Of a stretch of DNA of 64,000 nt, positions 38,030-46,536 are shown one piece after another. The first letter of the stretch is position 1. Every line of letters starts with the position of its first letter. Origin of the DNA: Blastococcus sp. HT6-30. Lineage in GTDB: Bacteria > Actinomycetota > Actinomycetes > Mycobacteriales > Geodermatophilaceae. Both the position numbers and the translations under genes were made by a program. Below the pieces are notes generated by a model that had not been told where the DNA came from, ran no database searches, and worked only from the letters and a program-made list of their open reading frames with translations. The stretch lies in NCBI RefSeq assembly GCF_039729015.1, contig NZ_CP155792.1:2810001-2874000 (forward strand), written 5' to 3'.

Positions 38030-39277
38030 ATGCGCGGCTCGGAGGACTTCGTGATCGACGTCGGGCAACTCCTGGAGAGGGTCGAGGACGCGGCACCCAT
38101 CGAGGCGGTGGAGGCCGTCGCCGACGCCCTGGGGGCGATGGTCGAGGCCCGCAGCGCGACCTTGCTGATCGCCGACTTCACCGGCCGGGCCGTCGTCCGG
38201 CTGACCTCGGCCGCCCTGGTCGAGGGCGCGCGCAGGCACGGGGGCGAGCAGGCCGAGACGCTGTCGCTGGCCGGCACGGTCTACGAGCAGGTCCTGCGGA
38301 CGCAGGAGGCCGACGTCCGGGAGGCCGTCGACGGGGCGGTGGTGGTCGTGCCGGTCACCGACCGGGGCGACGCGATCGGCGTCATCGAGTTCGACCTCGC
38401 CCGCTACCCCTCCGCGAAGGAGATGGCGGAGATCCGTACCGCGGCGCACGCGCTCGCCTACGTGGTCATCGCCGCCCGCCGGCACACCGACGTGTTCGAG
38501 TGGGGGCAGCGCTCGACGGAGTTCGCGCTGGCCGCGGAGATCCAGCGTCGGCTGCTTCCCGCGTCCTACACGTGCGAGGCCGGTCAGTTCACCCTTGCAG
38601 GGTGGCTGGAACCGGCCAGCTCGGTCGGCGGGGACACCTTCGACTACACGCTGGACCGCGACTGCCTCCAGTTGTCGATCACCGACGCCGTCGGCCACCA
38701 GGTCGCCGCGGCCCTGCTGGCCACCCTGCTGGTGGGGGCGCTGCGCAACGGTCGGCGACGCGGCATGGACCTCGCCGAGCAGGCCCGGTACGCCAACGAC
38801 GCCCTCGCGGAGAACGCGGACGCCGGGCAGTTCGTCACGGGGCAGCTGGTGCGGGTGGACCTGCACGCCGCTACCGCGACGGTCGTCAACGCCGGGCACG
38901 TCCTGCCGCTGCGGCTGCGCGACGGCCGGGTCGAGGAGGTCGACCTGCGGGTCGAGCCGCCGTTCGGCGTGGTTCCCGGCAAGTCCTTCGACGTCCAGCC
39001 CTTCCCGCTCGAGCCCGGTGACCGGATCGTCTTCCTCACCGATGGCATGCAGGAGCGCAACGCGGTCGACCTGGATGTCGCGAGAACGCTGGCGGACACC
39101 GCCGACCTGCACCCGCGAGAGGTGGTCCACGCCCTCGGCAGGGCCGTCCTCAAAGAGACCGGCGGGGACCTGCGCGACGACGCCACGATGATCTGCCTCG
39201 ACTGGTACGGCGGCCCGCCGCGACCGCGCACCAGCGAGCAGGGGGCCGACCCGGACATCACCTCGCCGCCGGCCTGA
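38030..39277 (+). CDS. PP2C-type serine phosphatase (SpoIIE/RsbU family) with GAF-like domain
   Basis: 415 residues. About 1-150 look like a GAF-type sensor domain (MVEARSATLLIADFTGRAVV, VVPVTDRGDAIGVIEFDLAR). A short linker precedes the SpoIIE phosphatase domain, with metal-binding Asp residues in ASSVGGDTFDYTL, DAVGHQVAAALLATLL, FLTDGMQERN and DDATMICLD. Such proteins dephosphorylate anti-anti-sigma factors and so control stress sigma factors. The partner genes are not in the window. No membrane segments, so cytosolic. Confidence 0.9.
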   Translation: MRGSEDFVIDVGQLLERVEDAAPIEAVEAVADALGAMVEARSATLLIADFTGRAVVRLTSAALVEGARRHGGEQAETLSLAGTVYEQVLRTQEADVREAVDGAVVVVPVTDRGDAIGVIEFDLARYPSAKEMAEIRTAAHALAYVVIAARRHTDVFEWGQRSTEFALAAEIQRRLLPASYTCEAGQFTLAGWLEPASSVGGDTFDYTLDRDCLQLSITDAVGHQVAAALLATLLVGALRNGRRRGMDLAEQARYANDALAENADAGQFVTGQLVRVDLHAATATVVNAGHVLPLRLRDGRVEEVDLRVEPPFGVVPGKSFDVQPFPLEPGDRIVFLTDGMQERNAVDLDVARTLADTADLHPREVVHALGRAVLKETGGDLRDDATMICLDWYGGPPRPRTSEQGADPDITSPPA

Positions 39278-39311
39278 ACCCGGGATCCGGACCGACCGCG
39301 GGCGCGGCCGG

Positions 39312-39317
39312 TACGGT
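39312..39317 (+). promoter_or_regulatory. -10-like box close to psd start
   Basis: TACGGT ends 9 bases before ATG 39327 (and abuts an in-frame TTG at 39318). No Shine-Dalgarno sequence is visible, so a very short or absent leader is likely. Confidence 0.4.
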
Positions 39318-39326
39318 TTGCAGACG

Positions 39327-39992
39327 ATGCGCATCGACCCCGCCGGGTGGCCCTTCATCACCGGACCGCTGGCCCCAGCCGCCCTGCTCGCCGCGGGAGG
39401 CCGGACCACCGGCCGCCGGAGCCTCCGCCTGGCCGCCTGGCCACTGGTGGGGCTGTCGGCGTACATGGCGCTGTTCTTCCGCGACCCGGACCGGCGCTGC
39501 GACACCGTGCCGGTCGACCCGGACGACGTCCTGTCCCCGGCCGACGGCGTGGTGATGGTGGCCGGTGAGCCGCAGGAGGGAGTGGCCCCCGACGGCGACT
39601 GGCAGCAGGTGAGCGTCTTCCTGTCGGTGGTGGACGTGCACGTCAACCGCTCCCCGTACCACGGCGAGGTCGTGGAGAGCTCCTACCGCAAGGGCAGCTT
39701 CCTCGCGGCCTACCGGAAGGAGTCGGCGCACCGGAACGAGCGCAGCGAACTGTGGCTGCGCGACGGGGACCGCACGGTCGTCTTCCGCCAGATCGTCGGC
39801 GTGCTCGCCCGCCGGATCGTCACCCGCACCGGGCCCGGGCAGCAACTGGCCACCGGGGAGCGGATGGGCCTGATGAAGTTCGGCTCGCGCATGGACGTGT
39901 TCGTGCCGCCCGAGTGCGAGATCACCGTGACGAAGGGGCAGCGCGTGCGGGGCGGCGAGACCGCCATCGCCCGCTGGTCCTCGACCCGCTGA
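39327..39992 (+). CDS. psd: Phosphatidylserine decarboxylase (short form)
   Basis: Converts phosphatidylserine to phosphatidylethanolamine at the membrane. 221 residues with an N-terminal hydrophobic stretch (LRLAAWPLVGLSAYMALFF). VLSPADGVVMVAG, VDVHVNRSPYHGEVV and the self-cleavage site KFGSRMDVFVP follow; cleavage before Ser187 creates the pyruvoyl cofactor. It is the archaeal/actinobacterial small type. It lies 9 bases before pssA, which makes its substrate. Confidence 0.94.
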   Translation: MRIDPAGWPFITGPLAPAALLAAGGRTTGRRSLRLAAWPLVGLSAYMALFFRDPDRRCDTVPVDPDDVLSPADGVVMVAGEPQEGVAPDGDWQQVSVFLSVVDVHVNRSPYHGEVVESSYRKGSFLAAYRKESAHRNERSELWLRDGDRTVVFRQIVGVLARRIVTRTGPGQQLATGERMGLMKFGSRMDVFVPPECEITVTKGQRVRGGETAIARWSSTR

Positions 39993-40001
39993 GGGTTCGC
40001 C

Positions 40002-40829
40002 GTGCCCAGCTCCGCCTCCGGCCACCGGCCCCCGCAGACCCGCCGCACGGCCACCGTCGAGTTCGTGCGCGGCTCGGTGCGGGGCAGCCGGCGGCGTGCG
40101 CTCGCGACCCTGCCCAGCCTCTTCACGCTCGCCAACATGTTCTGCGGGTTCCTCGCCATCCTGGTGTCGATCCGCGGTCAGTACACGCTCGCGGCCGTCC
40201 TGGTCGGGCTGTCGGTGCTGTTCGACATCGTCGACGGCGCCGTCGCCCGCCTGGTCGGCGCCGTCACGCCGTTCGGTCTGCAGTTCGACTCGCTGGCCGA
40301 CCTGGTCTCCTTCGGGCTGGCCCCGGCGCTGCTCGCGTTCACCCTGTTCTCCGAGGGGCGCGACGGGTGGGACCCGCTCGGCTGGGTCGTCTGCTTCCTG
40401 TGGGTGGCGTGTGCCGCCATCCGCCTGGCCCGGTTCAACACGACCATCGACCCGACGGCGGACAAGCGGTACTTCATCGGCATGCCGAGTCCCGGTGCCG
40501 CCGGCGTCGTGCTGGCGTCGGTGTTCGCCTTTGGCGACGACATGCAGGGCCGTGACCGGCTCTGGGTGCTGCTCGTGGTGGCCGTCCCCGCGGTGCTGAT
40601 GGTCACCGACGTCCGCTTCCGGTCGTTCCGGTCGCTGGTCAGCCCGAAGAGCGGCCGCCCCTACGGGCTGGTCGCCACGGCGGTGCTCCTGGTGATCGGC
40701 CTCGCGCTGTTCCCGGTTGTCACCGGATGCGTGCTCGCCTACGGCTACCTGCTCGCACCGGTGCTCGTGCCGGTGCTGTCACCACTGGGCCGGCTGGTGC
40801 CGGCCCGCCTGAAGGAGCTCCTCTCATGA
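40002..40829 (+). CDS. pssA: CDP-diacylglycerol-serine O-phosphatidyltransferase
   Basis: Makes phosphatidylserine from CDP-diacylglycerol and serine. 275 residues, about seven membrane segments. The CDP-alcohol phosphotransferase motif D-x2-DG-x2-AR-x8-G-x3-D-x3-D is present in VLFDIVDGAVARLVGAVTPF and QFDSLADL. It starts GTG at 40002-40004 just after psd, and ATGA couples it to the following acetyltransferase. Together psd and pssA make phosphatidylethanolamine. Confidence 0.93.
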   Translation: MPSSASGHRPPQTRRTATVEFVRGSVRGSRRRALATLPSLFTLANMFCGFLAILVSIRGQYTLAAVLVGLSVLFDIVDGAVARLVGAVTPFGLQFDSLADLVSFGLAPALLAFTLFSEGRDGWDPLGWVVCFLWVACAAIRLARFNTTIDPTADKRYFIGMPSPGAAGVVLASVFAFGDDMQGRDRLWVLLVVAVPAVLMVTDVRFRSFRSLVSPKSGRPYGLVATAVLLVIGLALFPVVTGCVLAYGYLLAPVLVPVLSPLGRLVPARLKELLS

Positions 40830-41308
40830 GCGTGCGCCCGATCCGCCCCGACGACGTCCCCGCCGTCGTCGGGCTGGTGCGCGAGCTCGCCGACTACGAG
40901 AAGGCGCTGCACGAGGTCCGCCTGACCGAGGAGCAGCTCACCGCCTGCCTGTTCGGCGACTCCCCCGCCCTGTTCGGCCACGTGGCCGAACGCGACGGCC
41001 GGGTCGTCGGCACGGCCCTGTGGTTCCTCAACTTCTCCACCTGGCGGGGCACCCACGGCATCCACCTCGAGGACCTCTACGTCCAGCCGCAGCACCGCGG
41101 CGCCGGGCTCGGCCGGGAACTGCTGCGCACGCTCGCACAGGTCTGCGTCGACCGGGGCTACTCGCGGCTCGAGTGGTCGGTGCTGGACTGGAACACCCCG
41201 TCGATCGACTTCTACCGGGCCGCCGGCGCCGTGCCCATGGACGAGTGGACGGTGTTCCGGCTCACCGACGACGCGCTCGCGTCGTTCGCCTGCGCCGCAC
41301 GGGAGTGA
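40826..41308 (+). CDS. GNAT acetyltransferase (diamine/thialysine N-acetyltransferase-like)
   Basis: 160 residues. The opening MSVRPIRPDDVPAVVGLVRE and LADYEKALHEV, and HLEDLYVQPQHRGAGLGREL with the acetyl-CoA loop, followed by RLEWSVLDWNTPSIDFYRAA, match the spermidine/thialysine acetyltransferase subgroup. Activity on small amines is likely but unproved. The ATG overlaps the pssA stop (ATGA), so it is co-transcribed with phospholipid genes. Confidence 0.85.
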   Translation: MSVRPIRPDDVPAVVGLVRELADYEKALHEVRLTEEQLTACLFGDSPALFGHVAERDGRVVGTALWFLNFSTWRGTHGIHLEDLYVQPQHRGAGLGRELLRTLAQVCVDRGYSRLEWSVLDWNTPSIDFYRAAGAVPMDEWTVFRLTDDALASFACAARE

Positions 41309-41319
41309 CCCACCGGCGC

Positions 41320-41325
41320 TAGCGT
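41320..41325 (+). promoter_or_regulatory. -10 box of a probable leaderless promoter (HAD gene)
   Basis: TAGCGT ends 7 bases before GTG 41333; it falls in the 24-base gap after the acetyltransferase gene, and no Shine-Dalgarno sequence is present. Confidence 0.5.
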
Positions 41326-41332
41326 TCGGCCC

Positions 41333-42115
41333 GTGACCACCGAGCGCGGACCGATCGAGTGCTGGCTGACCGACATGGACGGGGTCCTGGTCCACGAGGG
41401 ACACGCCCTGCCCGGGGCGAAGGAGTTCCTCGACCGCCTGGTCGAGCGGCGGCGTCGGTTCCTCGTCCTCACCAACAACTCGATCTTCACACCGCGTGAC
41501 CTCGCGGCCCGGCTCAGCCGCACCGGGCTGCTGGTGCCCGAGGAGGCCATCTGGACCTCGGCGCTCGCGACCGCCGACTTCCTCACCACCCAGCTGCCCG
41601 GCGGGTCGGCCTACGTCATCGGCGAGGCCGGGCTGACCACGGCGCTCTACGAGGCCGGCTACACCCTCACCGACAGCGATCCGGACTACGTCGTCCTCGG
41701 GGAGACGCGCACGTACTCGTTCGAGGCGATCACGCGGGCGATCCGGCTCGTCGGTGGCGGCGCCCGCTTCATCGCCACGAACCCCGACGTCACCGGCCCC
41801 TCGCCCCAGGGCCCGCTGCCGGCCACCGGGTCGGTCGCCGCCATGATCACCGCGGCGACCGGCGCGAAGCCCTACTTCGTCGGCAAGCCGAACCCGATGA
41901 TGTTCCGCAGCGCCATGAACCGCATCCAGGCGCACTCGGAGTCCACGATCATGGTCGGCGACCGCATGGACACCGACGTCGTCGCCGGGATCGAGGCCGG
42001 TCTGGAGACCGTGCTCGTGCTGTCCGGGTCCACCGCGGCCGACGAGGTGACGCGCTTCCCCTTCCGGCCCAGCCGGGTGCTCGACTCCATCGCCGACGTC
42101 ATCGACCTGATCTGA
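41333..42115 (+). CDS. HAD-IIA family sugar-phosphatase-like hydrolase (NagD-type)
   Basis: 260 residues. Motif I CWLTDMDGVLVHEGHALPGA (DxDG), motif II LVLTNNSIFTPRDLA with the Thr/Asn, the cap domain, then KPYFVGKPNPMMFRSAM (motif III Lys) and MVGDRMDTDVVAGIEAG (motif IV). This is a NagD-like phosphatase of nucleotides or sugar phosphates; the exact substrate is unknown. Start GTG at 41333-41335. Confidence 0.9.
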   Translation: MTTERGPIECWLTDMDGVLVHEGHALPGAKEFLDRLVERRRRFLVLTNNSIFTPRDLAARLSRTGLLVPEEAIWTSALATADFLTTQLPGGSAYVIGEAGLTTALYEAGYTLTDSDPDYVVLGETRTYSFEAITRAIRLVGGGARFIATNPDVTGPSPQGPLPATGSVAAMITAATGAKPYFVGKPNPMMFRSAMNRIQAHSESTIMVGDRMDTDVVAGIEAGLETVLVLSGSTAADEVTRFPFRPSRVLDSIADVIDLI

Positions 42116-42164
42116 GGGAGCCCCCTCTCCACCTCGCGGGTTCGGGCGCGCCCCTGAGGGGACC

Positions 42165-42647
42165 TCAACGGTCCAGGTAGGCCAGGCGGGACTCGGGGGT
42201 GGCCAGCAGGTAGAGCACGGTGCCGACCAGCGCCAGGATCGGCAGGCCGATCAGCGGCTGCTGGGCCGAGAAGGCGAAGGTGAAGCCGGTCAGCCCCAGG
42301 AACAGCTGCAGGGCGATCACCGGCCCGCGGGCCCAGCCGGCCACCCGCCACAGGCCGCGGGCGGCGGCACCGAGGACGCCGGCGGCCAGCGCGGCCAGCA
42401 CCACCTCGGCCAGGGCCCGGGGCACGCTCTCGGGGTCGCCGGTCACGGTGAGGACGAGCAGCACCAGCGCGCCGAGGCCGAACAGCAGCGCCTCGAGCCC
42501 CACCGCCAGCGCAGCCCGGCGGAGCGACGGCGGCGCCTCGGTGCGTGGCGTCGCGGGGCGGGGCGCAGGTTGCGCGATCGAGGCGCCGAACAGGCGGTCG
42601 GCGAGGCGACGGGGCGGCGGTGCGGGCGCGCCGCGGTCCTCGGTCAC
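42165..42647 (-). CDS. Conserved actinobacterial membrane protein
   Basis: 160 residues: a Pro/Ala/Arg-rich cytosolic N-terminus of about 45 residues, then four hydrophobic segments (AVGLEALLFGLGALVLLVLT, ALAEVVLAALAAGVLGAAA, VIALQLFLGLTGFTFAFSA, PLIGLPILALVGTVLYLLA). No catalytic motif; function unknown. Start GTG at 42645-42647. It is divergent from the diacylglycerol-kinase-like gene. Confidence 0.7.
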   Translation of the reverse strand: MTEDRGAPAPPPRRLADRLFGASIAQPAPRPATPRTEAPPSLRRAALAVGLEALLFGLGALVLLVLTVTGDPESVPRALAEVVLAALAAGVLGAAARGLWRVAGWARGPVIALQLFLGLTGFTFAFSAQQPLIGLPILALVGTVLYLLATPESRLAYLDR

Positions 42648-42724
42648 GACGGCGAGACTACGCGGCGCCCGCTCGCCGCAGGCCCGTCGCCCGGCGCCGC
42701 CGACGGGTGCCCGCGCCCCCTGGA

Positions 42725-42730
42725 TAGCCT
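42725..42730 (+). promoter_or_regulatory. -10 box of a probable leaderless promoter (DAGK-like gene)
   Basis: TAGCCT ends 6 bases before ATG 42737, with no Shine-Dalgarno sequence. Confidence 0.5.
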
Positions 42731-42736
42731 GGCGGC

Positions 42737-43762
42737 ATGCGCGCGCTCGTGGTCGTCAACCCGGCGGCCACCACCACCACCGCGAAGACGCGGAACGTGC
42801 TCGTGGGTGCCCTCGCCAGCGAGCTGAAGGTCGACGTCGCCGAGACCGGACACCGCGGCCACGGCCGGGAGCTGGGTGCCCAGGCGGTCGCCGACGGGAT
42901 CGACGTGGTCGTCGCCCTCGGCGGCGACGGCACCGTGAACGAGGTGGTCAACGGGCTGCTGGCCGACGGCCCCGGGGCGGGCGTGCCCATGCTGGCGGTC
43001 GTCCCGGGCGGCTCGACCAACGTGTTCTCCCGGGCCCTGGGCCGCTCCCTCGACCCGGTGGAGGCGACCGCGGAGATCCTGGCCTCGTTGCGGGCGGGCC
43101 GCACCCGGTCGGTCTCCCTGGGCACCGCCAGCGCCACGGGGACCAGCACCGCGGCGGTGACCGGCGTGGCGCCGGCCGCGGCGGAGGCGGTCGCCCGCGC
43201 CGACGCCGACGCCGACGGGCCGGGGTGGACCGATCGACGCTGGTTCGTCTTCGCCGCCGGGTTCGGCTTCGACGCGGAGGTGATCGCCCGGGTGGAGGCG
43301 CGCCGGGCGCAGGGCCGCCGTTCGACCGGCGCTCTCTACGTCCGCGAGGGCACCAGCGCCTTCCTCTTCGGCCGCGAACGCCGGCGTCCGGCCATGACCT
43401 TGCAAGTGCCCGGCGAACCGCCGCTCGAGGAGCTGTTCCTCTGCCTGGTCTCCAACGTCAGCCCCTGGACGTACCTGGGCGCCCGGCCGGTGAACCCCAC
43501 GCCTCGAGCCTCCTTCGACACCGGGCTGGACGTCTTCGCCCTCGGCCGCACGGGCACCACCCGCATGCTCCGGGCCCTGCGGCAGACCATGCGGCCGGAA
43601 CCAGACCTGCGCGGGCGTGGCCTGCACCGCCGGCACGACCTCCGGGAGCTCACCGTCACCGCCGTGCGACCGCAGGGCTGGCAGGTCGACGGCGACCACC
43701 TCGGCACCGCCACCGGCGTGCGGTTCCGGAACGTGCCCGACGCCCTGCGCGTCATCGCGTAA
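42737..43762 (+). CDS. Diacylglycerol kinase family lipid kinase
   Basis: 341 residues of the DAGK_cat/LCB5 fold. VVVNPAATTTTAKT opens the domain, the nucleotide loop GGDGTVNEVVNGLL is intact, and VVPGGSTNVFSRALG and FAAGFGFDAEVIARVEA are further signatures. A Thr/Ala-rich insert of about 30 residues after the first sugar-kinase-like lobe is unusual. The C-terminal QVDGDHLG is the conserved lipid-kinase end. It probably phosphorylates diacylglycerol or a similar lipid. Confidence 0.88.
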   Translation: MRALVVVNPAATTTTAKTRNVLVGALASELKVDVAETGHRGHGRELGAQAVADGIDVVVALGGDGTVNEVVNGLLADGPGAGVPMLAVVPGGSTNVFSRALGRSLDPVEATAEILASLRAGRTRSVSLGTASATGTSTAAVTGVAPAAAEAVARADADADGPGWTDRRWFVFAAGFGFDAEVIARVEARRAQGRRSTGALYVREGTSAFLFGRERRRPAMTLQVPGEPPLEELFLCLVSNVSPWTYLGARPVNPTPRASFDTGLDVFALGRTGTTRMLRALRQTMRPEPDLRGRGLHRRHDLRELTVTAVRPQGWQVDGDHLGTATGVRFRNVPDALRVIA

Positions 43763-43828
43763 CCGGCGTGTCCCGGCCCGGGCGCGAGGACATTCCCTCC
43801 GCCGAGTGGCAGGCCTAGCACGGCCGTG

Positions 43829-43842
43829 GTGAGGTTGCTCAC
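43829..43842 (+). promoter_or_regulatory. CRP-like operator GTGA-N6-TCAC upstream of whiB
   Basis: GTGAGGTTGCTCAC is a perfect inverted repeat of the CRP/FNR half-site with 6-base spacing. It lies 29 bases upstream of a TTGACA -35 box and about 200 bases before whiB. In Mycobacterium tuberculosis whiB1 is controlled by the cAMP receptor protein, so a functional site is plausible. Confidence 0.6.
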
Positions 43843-43870
43843 GCGGGGGTCAGCGCTGACCGCGTTTCCC

Positions 43871-43898
43871 TTGACAGGCGTCCGGCACGTGAAAACAT
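43871..43898 (+). promoter_or_regulatory. Candidate whiB promoter
   Basis: A consensus -35 TTGACA at 43871-43876 is followed after 16 bases by AAACAT (43893-43898), a weak -10. This would give a leader of about 135 bases before the whiB ATG; no other gene lies in the 280-base gap 43763-44042. Confidence 0.5.
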
Positions 43899-44042
43899 CG
43901 CTGCTGGAACGCAACCTGCCGGTAACAAAGCAGGCAGTCGCTGCCGCCATGGCGCTGGGTACACCGGTGTCGGCCCGGCGATGGCAGACCGAGCTACGCG
44001 ACTGACGTACCGACCGCAGACGACATCGAGGAGTACAACGCC

Positions 44043-44294
44043 ATGGACTGGCGCCACCGCGCGCTCTGCCGGGACGAGGATCCGGAGCTGTTCTTCCCCA
44101 TCGGGACGACCGGTCCGGCCCTGGTCCAGATCGAGCAGGCGAAGGCCGTCTGCCAGCGCTGCCCGGTGGTCTCGTCGTGCCTGGACTGGGCTCTGCGCTC
44201 GGGTCAGGACTCCGGCGTCTGGGGTGGGCTCTCCGAGGACGAGCGGCGCGCGCTGAAGCGTCGCCAGGCTCGCACCCGGGTCCACACCGCCTGA
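44043..44294 (+). CDS. whiB1: WhiB-family iron-sulfur transcription factor, WhiB1 type
   Basis: 83 residues. Cys9, Cys37, Cys40 and Cys46 bind a [4Fe-4S] cluster, at the same numbering as M. tuberculosis WhiB1. The glycine-rich turn GVWGGLSEDERR and the basic tail ALKRRQARTR are the sigma-contact and DNA-binding parts. In mycobacteria it responds to nitric oxide and is essential. Start ATG at 44043-44045. The order whiB1-pdtaS-biotin carrier-rshA-sigH matches M. tuberculosis Rv3219-Rv3223c. Confidence 0.95.
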   Translation: MDWRHRALCRDEDPELFFPIGTTGPALVQIEQAKAVCQRCPVVSSCLDWALRSGQDSGVWGGLSEDERRALKRRQARTRVHTA

Positions 44295-44365
44295 CCAGGA
44301 GCACCACGACGGCTGCCGGGGACTCCCGGCGGCTCACCGCACCACCGCGTTCGCACTGACCGCCA

Positions 44366-44399
44366 CGAGGCCGGTCCGGCTCCCCCCGGACCGGCCTCG
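44366..44399. terminator. Bidirectional terminator between whiB and the histidine kinase gene
   Basis: CGAGGCCGGTCCGG (44366-44379) and CCGGACCGGCCTCG (44386-44399) form a perfect 14-bp stem with a 6-base loop between two convergent genes. Confidence 0.85.
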
Positions 44400-44421
44400 G
44401 CGCTTTCCGGCGGCGCCGGGC

Positions 44422-45903
44422 TCAGCGCCGCGGCCAGCCGTTCCCGGGCAGGTGCAGCACCACCTCGGTGCCGGGTCGTCCCTCCGGCGCACCCATCGTG
44501 AGGCTGCCGCCCAGCTCGCTGGTCACCAGCGTCCGGACGATCTGGAGGCCGAGCCCGTCGCTGACGGCCGGGTCGAACCCCGGCGGCAGACCCCGGCCGT
44601 CGTCCCGGACGCGGACGAGCAGGTCCTCGCCGTTCCGCTCGGCGACGAGCTCGATGACGCCGGGCTCCCCCTCGGAGAAGGCGTGCTCCGCGGCGTTGTG
44701 CAGCAGCTCGGTCACCGCCAGGACCAGCGGGGTGGCCGCCGCCGCCGGCAGCTCGCCGAACGATCCGGTCCGCCGGGTCCGCGCCGCCGGGCCCACCGAC
44801 GTCAGGTCGCCGAGCATCGGCAGCACCTGGTCGAGGACGTCGTCGACGTCGACGACGTCCTCCCGGCTGCCGGCCAGCGTCTCGTGCACCACGGCGATCG
44901 AGGCCACCCGGCGCACCGACTCCTCGAGCGCCGCCCGGGCGGCCGGCTCGGTCATCCGGCGGGCCTGCAGCCGCAGCAGCGCGGCCACCGTCTGCAGGTT
45001 GTTCTTCACCCGGTGGTGGATCTCCCGGATGGTCGCGTCCTTGGTCAGCAGTGCCCGGTCCCGCCGCCGGACGTCGGTCACGTCGCGCACCAGCACGAGC
45101 GCGCCGGGGGCTGCGCCGGGCACCTGCAGGGGCAGGGCCCGGAGCAGCAGGGTGGCGCTGGCCGCCTCGACGTCCATCGGATCGGGGTAGCGCCCCGCGA
45201 CCGCCGCCGTGATGCCCGCGGCGGCCGCCTCCCCCGCCACCCGGTCGGTCACCGCCCGGCAGGTCACGTCGGCGAGCTGCGCGCCGGCCAGGTCACCGGC
45301 CACCCCGATCCGCCGGTAGGCCGACAGCGCGTTCGGGCTCGCGTAGGTGACGCGTCCGGCCCCGTCCAGGCGCACCAGCCCGTCGCCGACCCGCGGGCTC
45401 ATCTCGGCGTCCTGGAGCTTCACCGGCGGGAACGTGCCAGCCGAGACCATGAGGCAGAGGTCGGCGGCGATGTCGAGGTAGGTCAGCTCGAGGGTCGACG
45501 GCGAGCGGGTGACCGCGAGGTTGGTGTCCTTGGCCAGGACGGCGATGCCCACGCCCTCGTGCCGGACCGGGATCACCTCGCGCCGCCGTGGCGTGTGCCC
45601 GGTCCGGTCGGGGTCCCCGTCCAGCACCGGCCGGCCGTCCCGGAGGGCCACGGCGAACGGCCGGGCCTCCTCCGGACCGGTCTCGACGCCGACCATGTCC
45701 TCCGGCCGGCTGGTGGGTGCGGTGAGCGGCCGCACCTGGGCCACGCACCACCAGGAGCCCGAGGGCAGCGGCACCCACAGCGTGAGGTCGGCGAAAGCCA
45801 GGTCCGCCAGCAGCTGCCAGTCGGCGACCAGGCGCCGCGCGTGGGCGATCTGGGCAGGGCTGGACGCCGTTCCGCGGGTGAGGCGTTCGGAGAGGCTGCT
45901 CAT
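44422..45903 (-). CDS. pdtaS: Sensor histidine kinase, PdtaS type
   Basis: Cytosolic two-component kinase of 493 residues. It has a GAF domain (about 20-160), a PAS domain (about 170-275), a HisKA_2 dimerisation/phosphoacceptor segment IREIHHRVKNNLQTVAALLR with His296/297, and an HWE/HATPase domain (LVLAVTELLHNAAEHAF, VRVRDDGRGLPPGFD, GLGLQIVRTL). In actinobacteria PdtaS phosphorylates PdtaR, an ANTAR RNA-binding antiterminator; the pdtaR gene is not in this window. Start ATG at 45901-45903. Membrane segments are absent. Confidence 0.92.
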   Translation of the reverse strand: MSSLSERLTRGTASSPAQIAHARRLVADWQLLADLAFADLTLWVPLPSGSWWCVAQVRPLTAPTSRPEDMVGVETGPEEARPFAVALRDGRPVLDGDPDRTGHTPRRREVIPVRHEGVGIAVLAKDTNLAVTRSPSTLELTYLDIAADLCLMVSAGTFPPVKLQDAEMSPRVGDGLVRLDGAGRVTYASPNALSAYRRIGVAGDLAGAQLADVTCRAVTDRVAGEAAAAGITAAVAGRYPDPMDVEAASATLLLRALPLQVPGAAPGALVLVRDVTDVRRRDRALLTKDATIREIHHRVKNNLQTVAALLRLQARRMTEPAARAALEESVRRVASIAVVHETLAGSREDVVDVDDVLDQVLPMLGDLTSVGPAARTRRTGSFGELPAAAATPLVLAVTELLHNAAEHAFSEGEPGVIELVAERNGEDLLVRVRDDGRGLPPGFDPAVSDGLGLQIVRTLVTSELGGSLTMGAPEGRPGTEVVLHLPGNGWPRR

Positions 45904-46026
45904 GGTGCGCCGAGCTTAGGACCCCCTCCCGGGGTCCTCCCCGCGCGGGCGAGGGGCGAGGTGGACGGGGTCGGTGCCCTGCCCAGTTGGACGCAGGCTC
46001 GCCGCGGGACCCGGCAGAGGGCCACT

Positions 46027-46032
46027 TAGGCT
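46027..46032 (+). promoter_or_regulatory. -10 box of a probable leaderless promoter (GNAT gene)
   Basis: TAGGCT ends 6 bases before GTG 46039; no Shine-Dalgarno sequence is present in the gap. Confidence 0.5.
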
Positions 46033-46038
46033 GCGCGC

Positions 46039-46536
46039 GTGGTAGCCCTTCCCGCCGTCGTCATCGAGGCCGCCGGGCGCCGCGACCACGACCGCATCGC
46101 CCAGCTCACCGTCGACGTCTACGTGGGCGGCGGGCTCGCCTCCAGCGGGTACGCGGCGGAGCTGGCCGACGTCGCCGGCCGGGCGCGCCAGGCCGAACTC
46201 CTCGTGGCGCGCGATGCGACCGGCCGGGTTGTCGGCAGCGTCGCGTTCGTACCGGGGGGCGCGTTCGGCGAGGTGCTGGAGTCCGCCGACGAAGCAGGCT
46301 TCCGGATGCTCGCCGTGGACCCGGACGCGCAGGGCCAGGGCATCGGGGCGGCGCTGGTGCAGGAGTGCCTGCGCCGTGCGTCGGCGGCAGGCAAGCGGCG
46401 GGTGGTGATCTCGACGGGCACGCGCATGACCGCGGCGCACCGGCTGTACGAGCGGCTCGGATTCACCCGCCTGCCCGAGCGGGACTGGACGCCGGTGCCG
46501 GGCATCGACCTGCTGGTCTACGCCCGCGACCTCTAG
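46039..46536 (+). CDS. GNAT family N-acetyltransferase
   Basis: 165 residues. The acetyl-CoA site is in MLAVDPDAQGQGIGAALVQE, followed by the final strand/helix AHRLYERLGFTRLPERDW. Substrate unknown. The start is GTG at 46039-46041. Its TAG stop overlaps the TAG of the convergent biotin carrier gene in the palindrome CTAG. Confidence 0.87.
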   Translation: MVALPAVVIEAAGRRDHDRIAQLTVDVYVGGGLASSGYAAELADVAGRARQAELLVARDATGRVVGSVAFVPGGAFGEVLESADEAGFRMLAVDPDAQGQGIGAALVQECLRRASAAGKRRVVISTGTRMTAAHRLYERLGFTRLPERDWTPVPGIDLLVYARDL

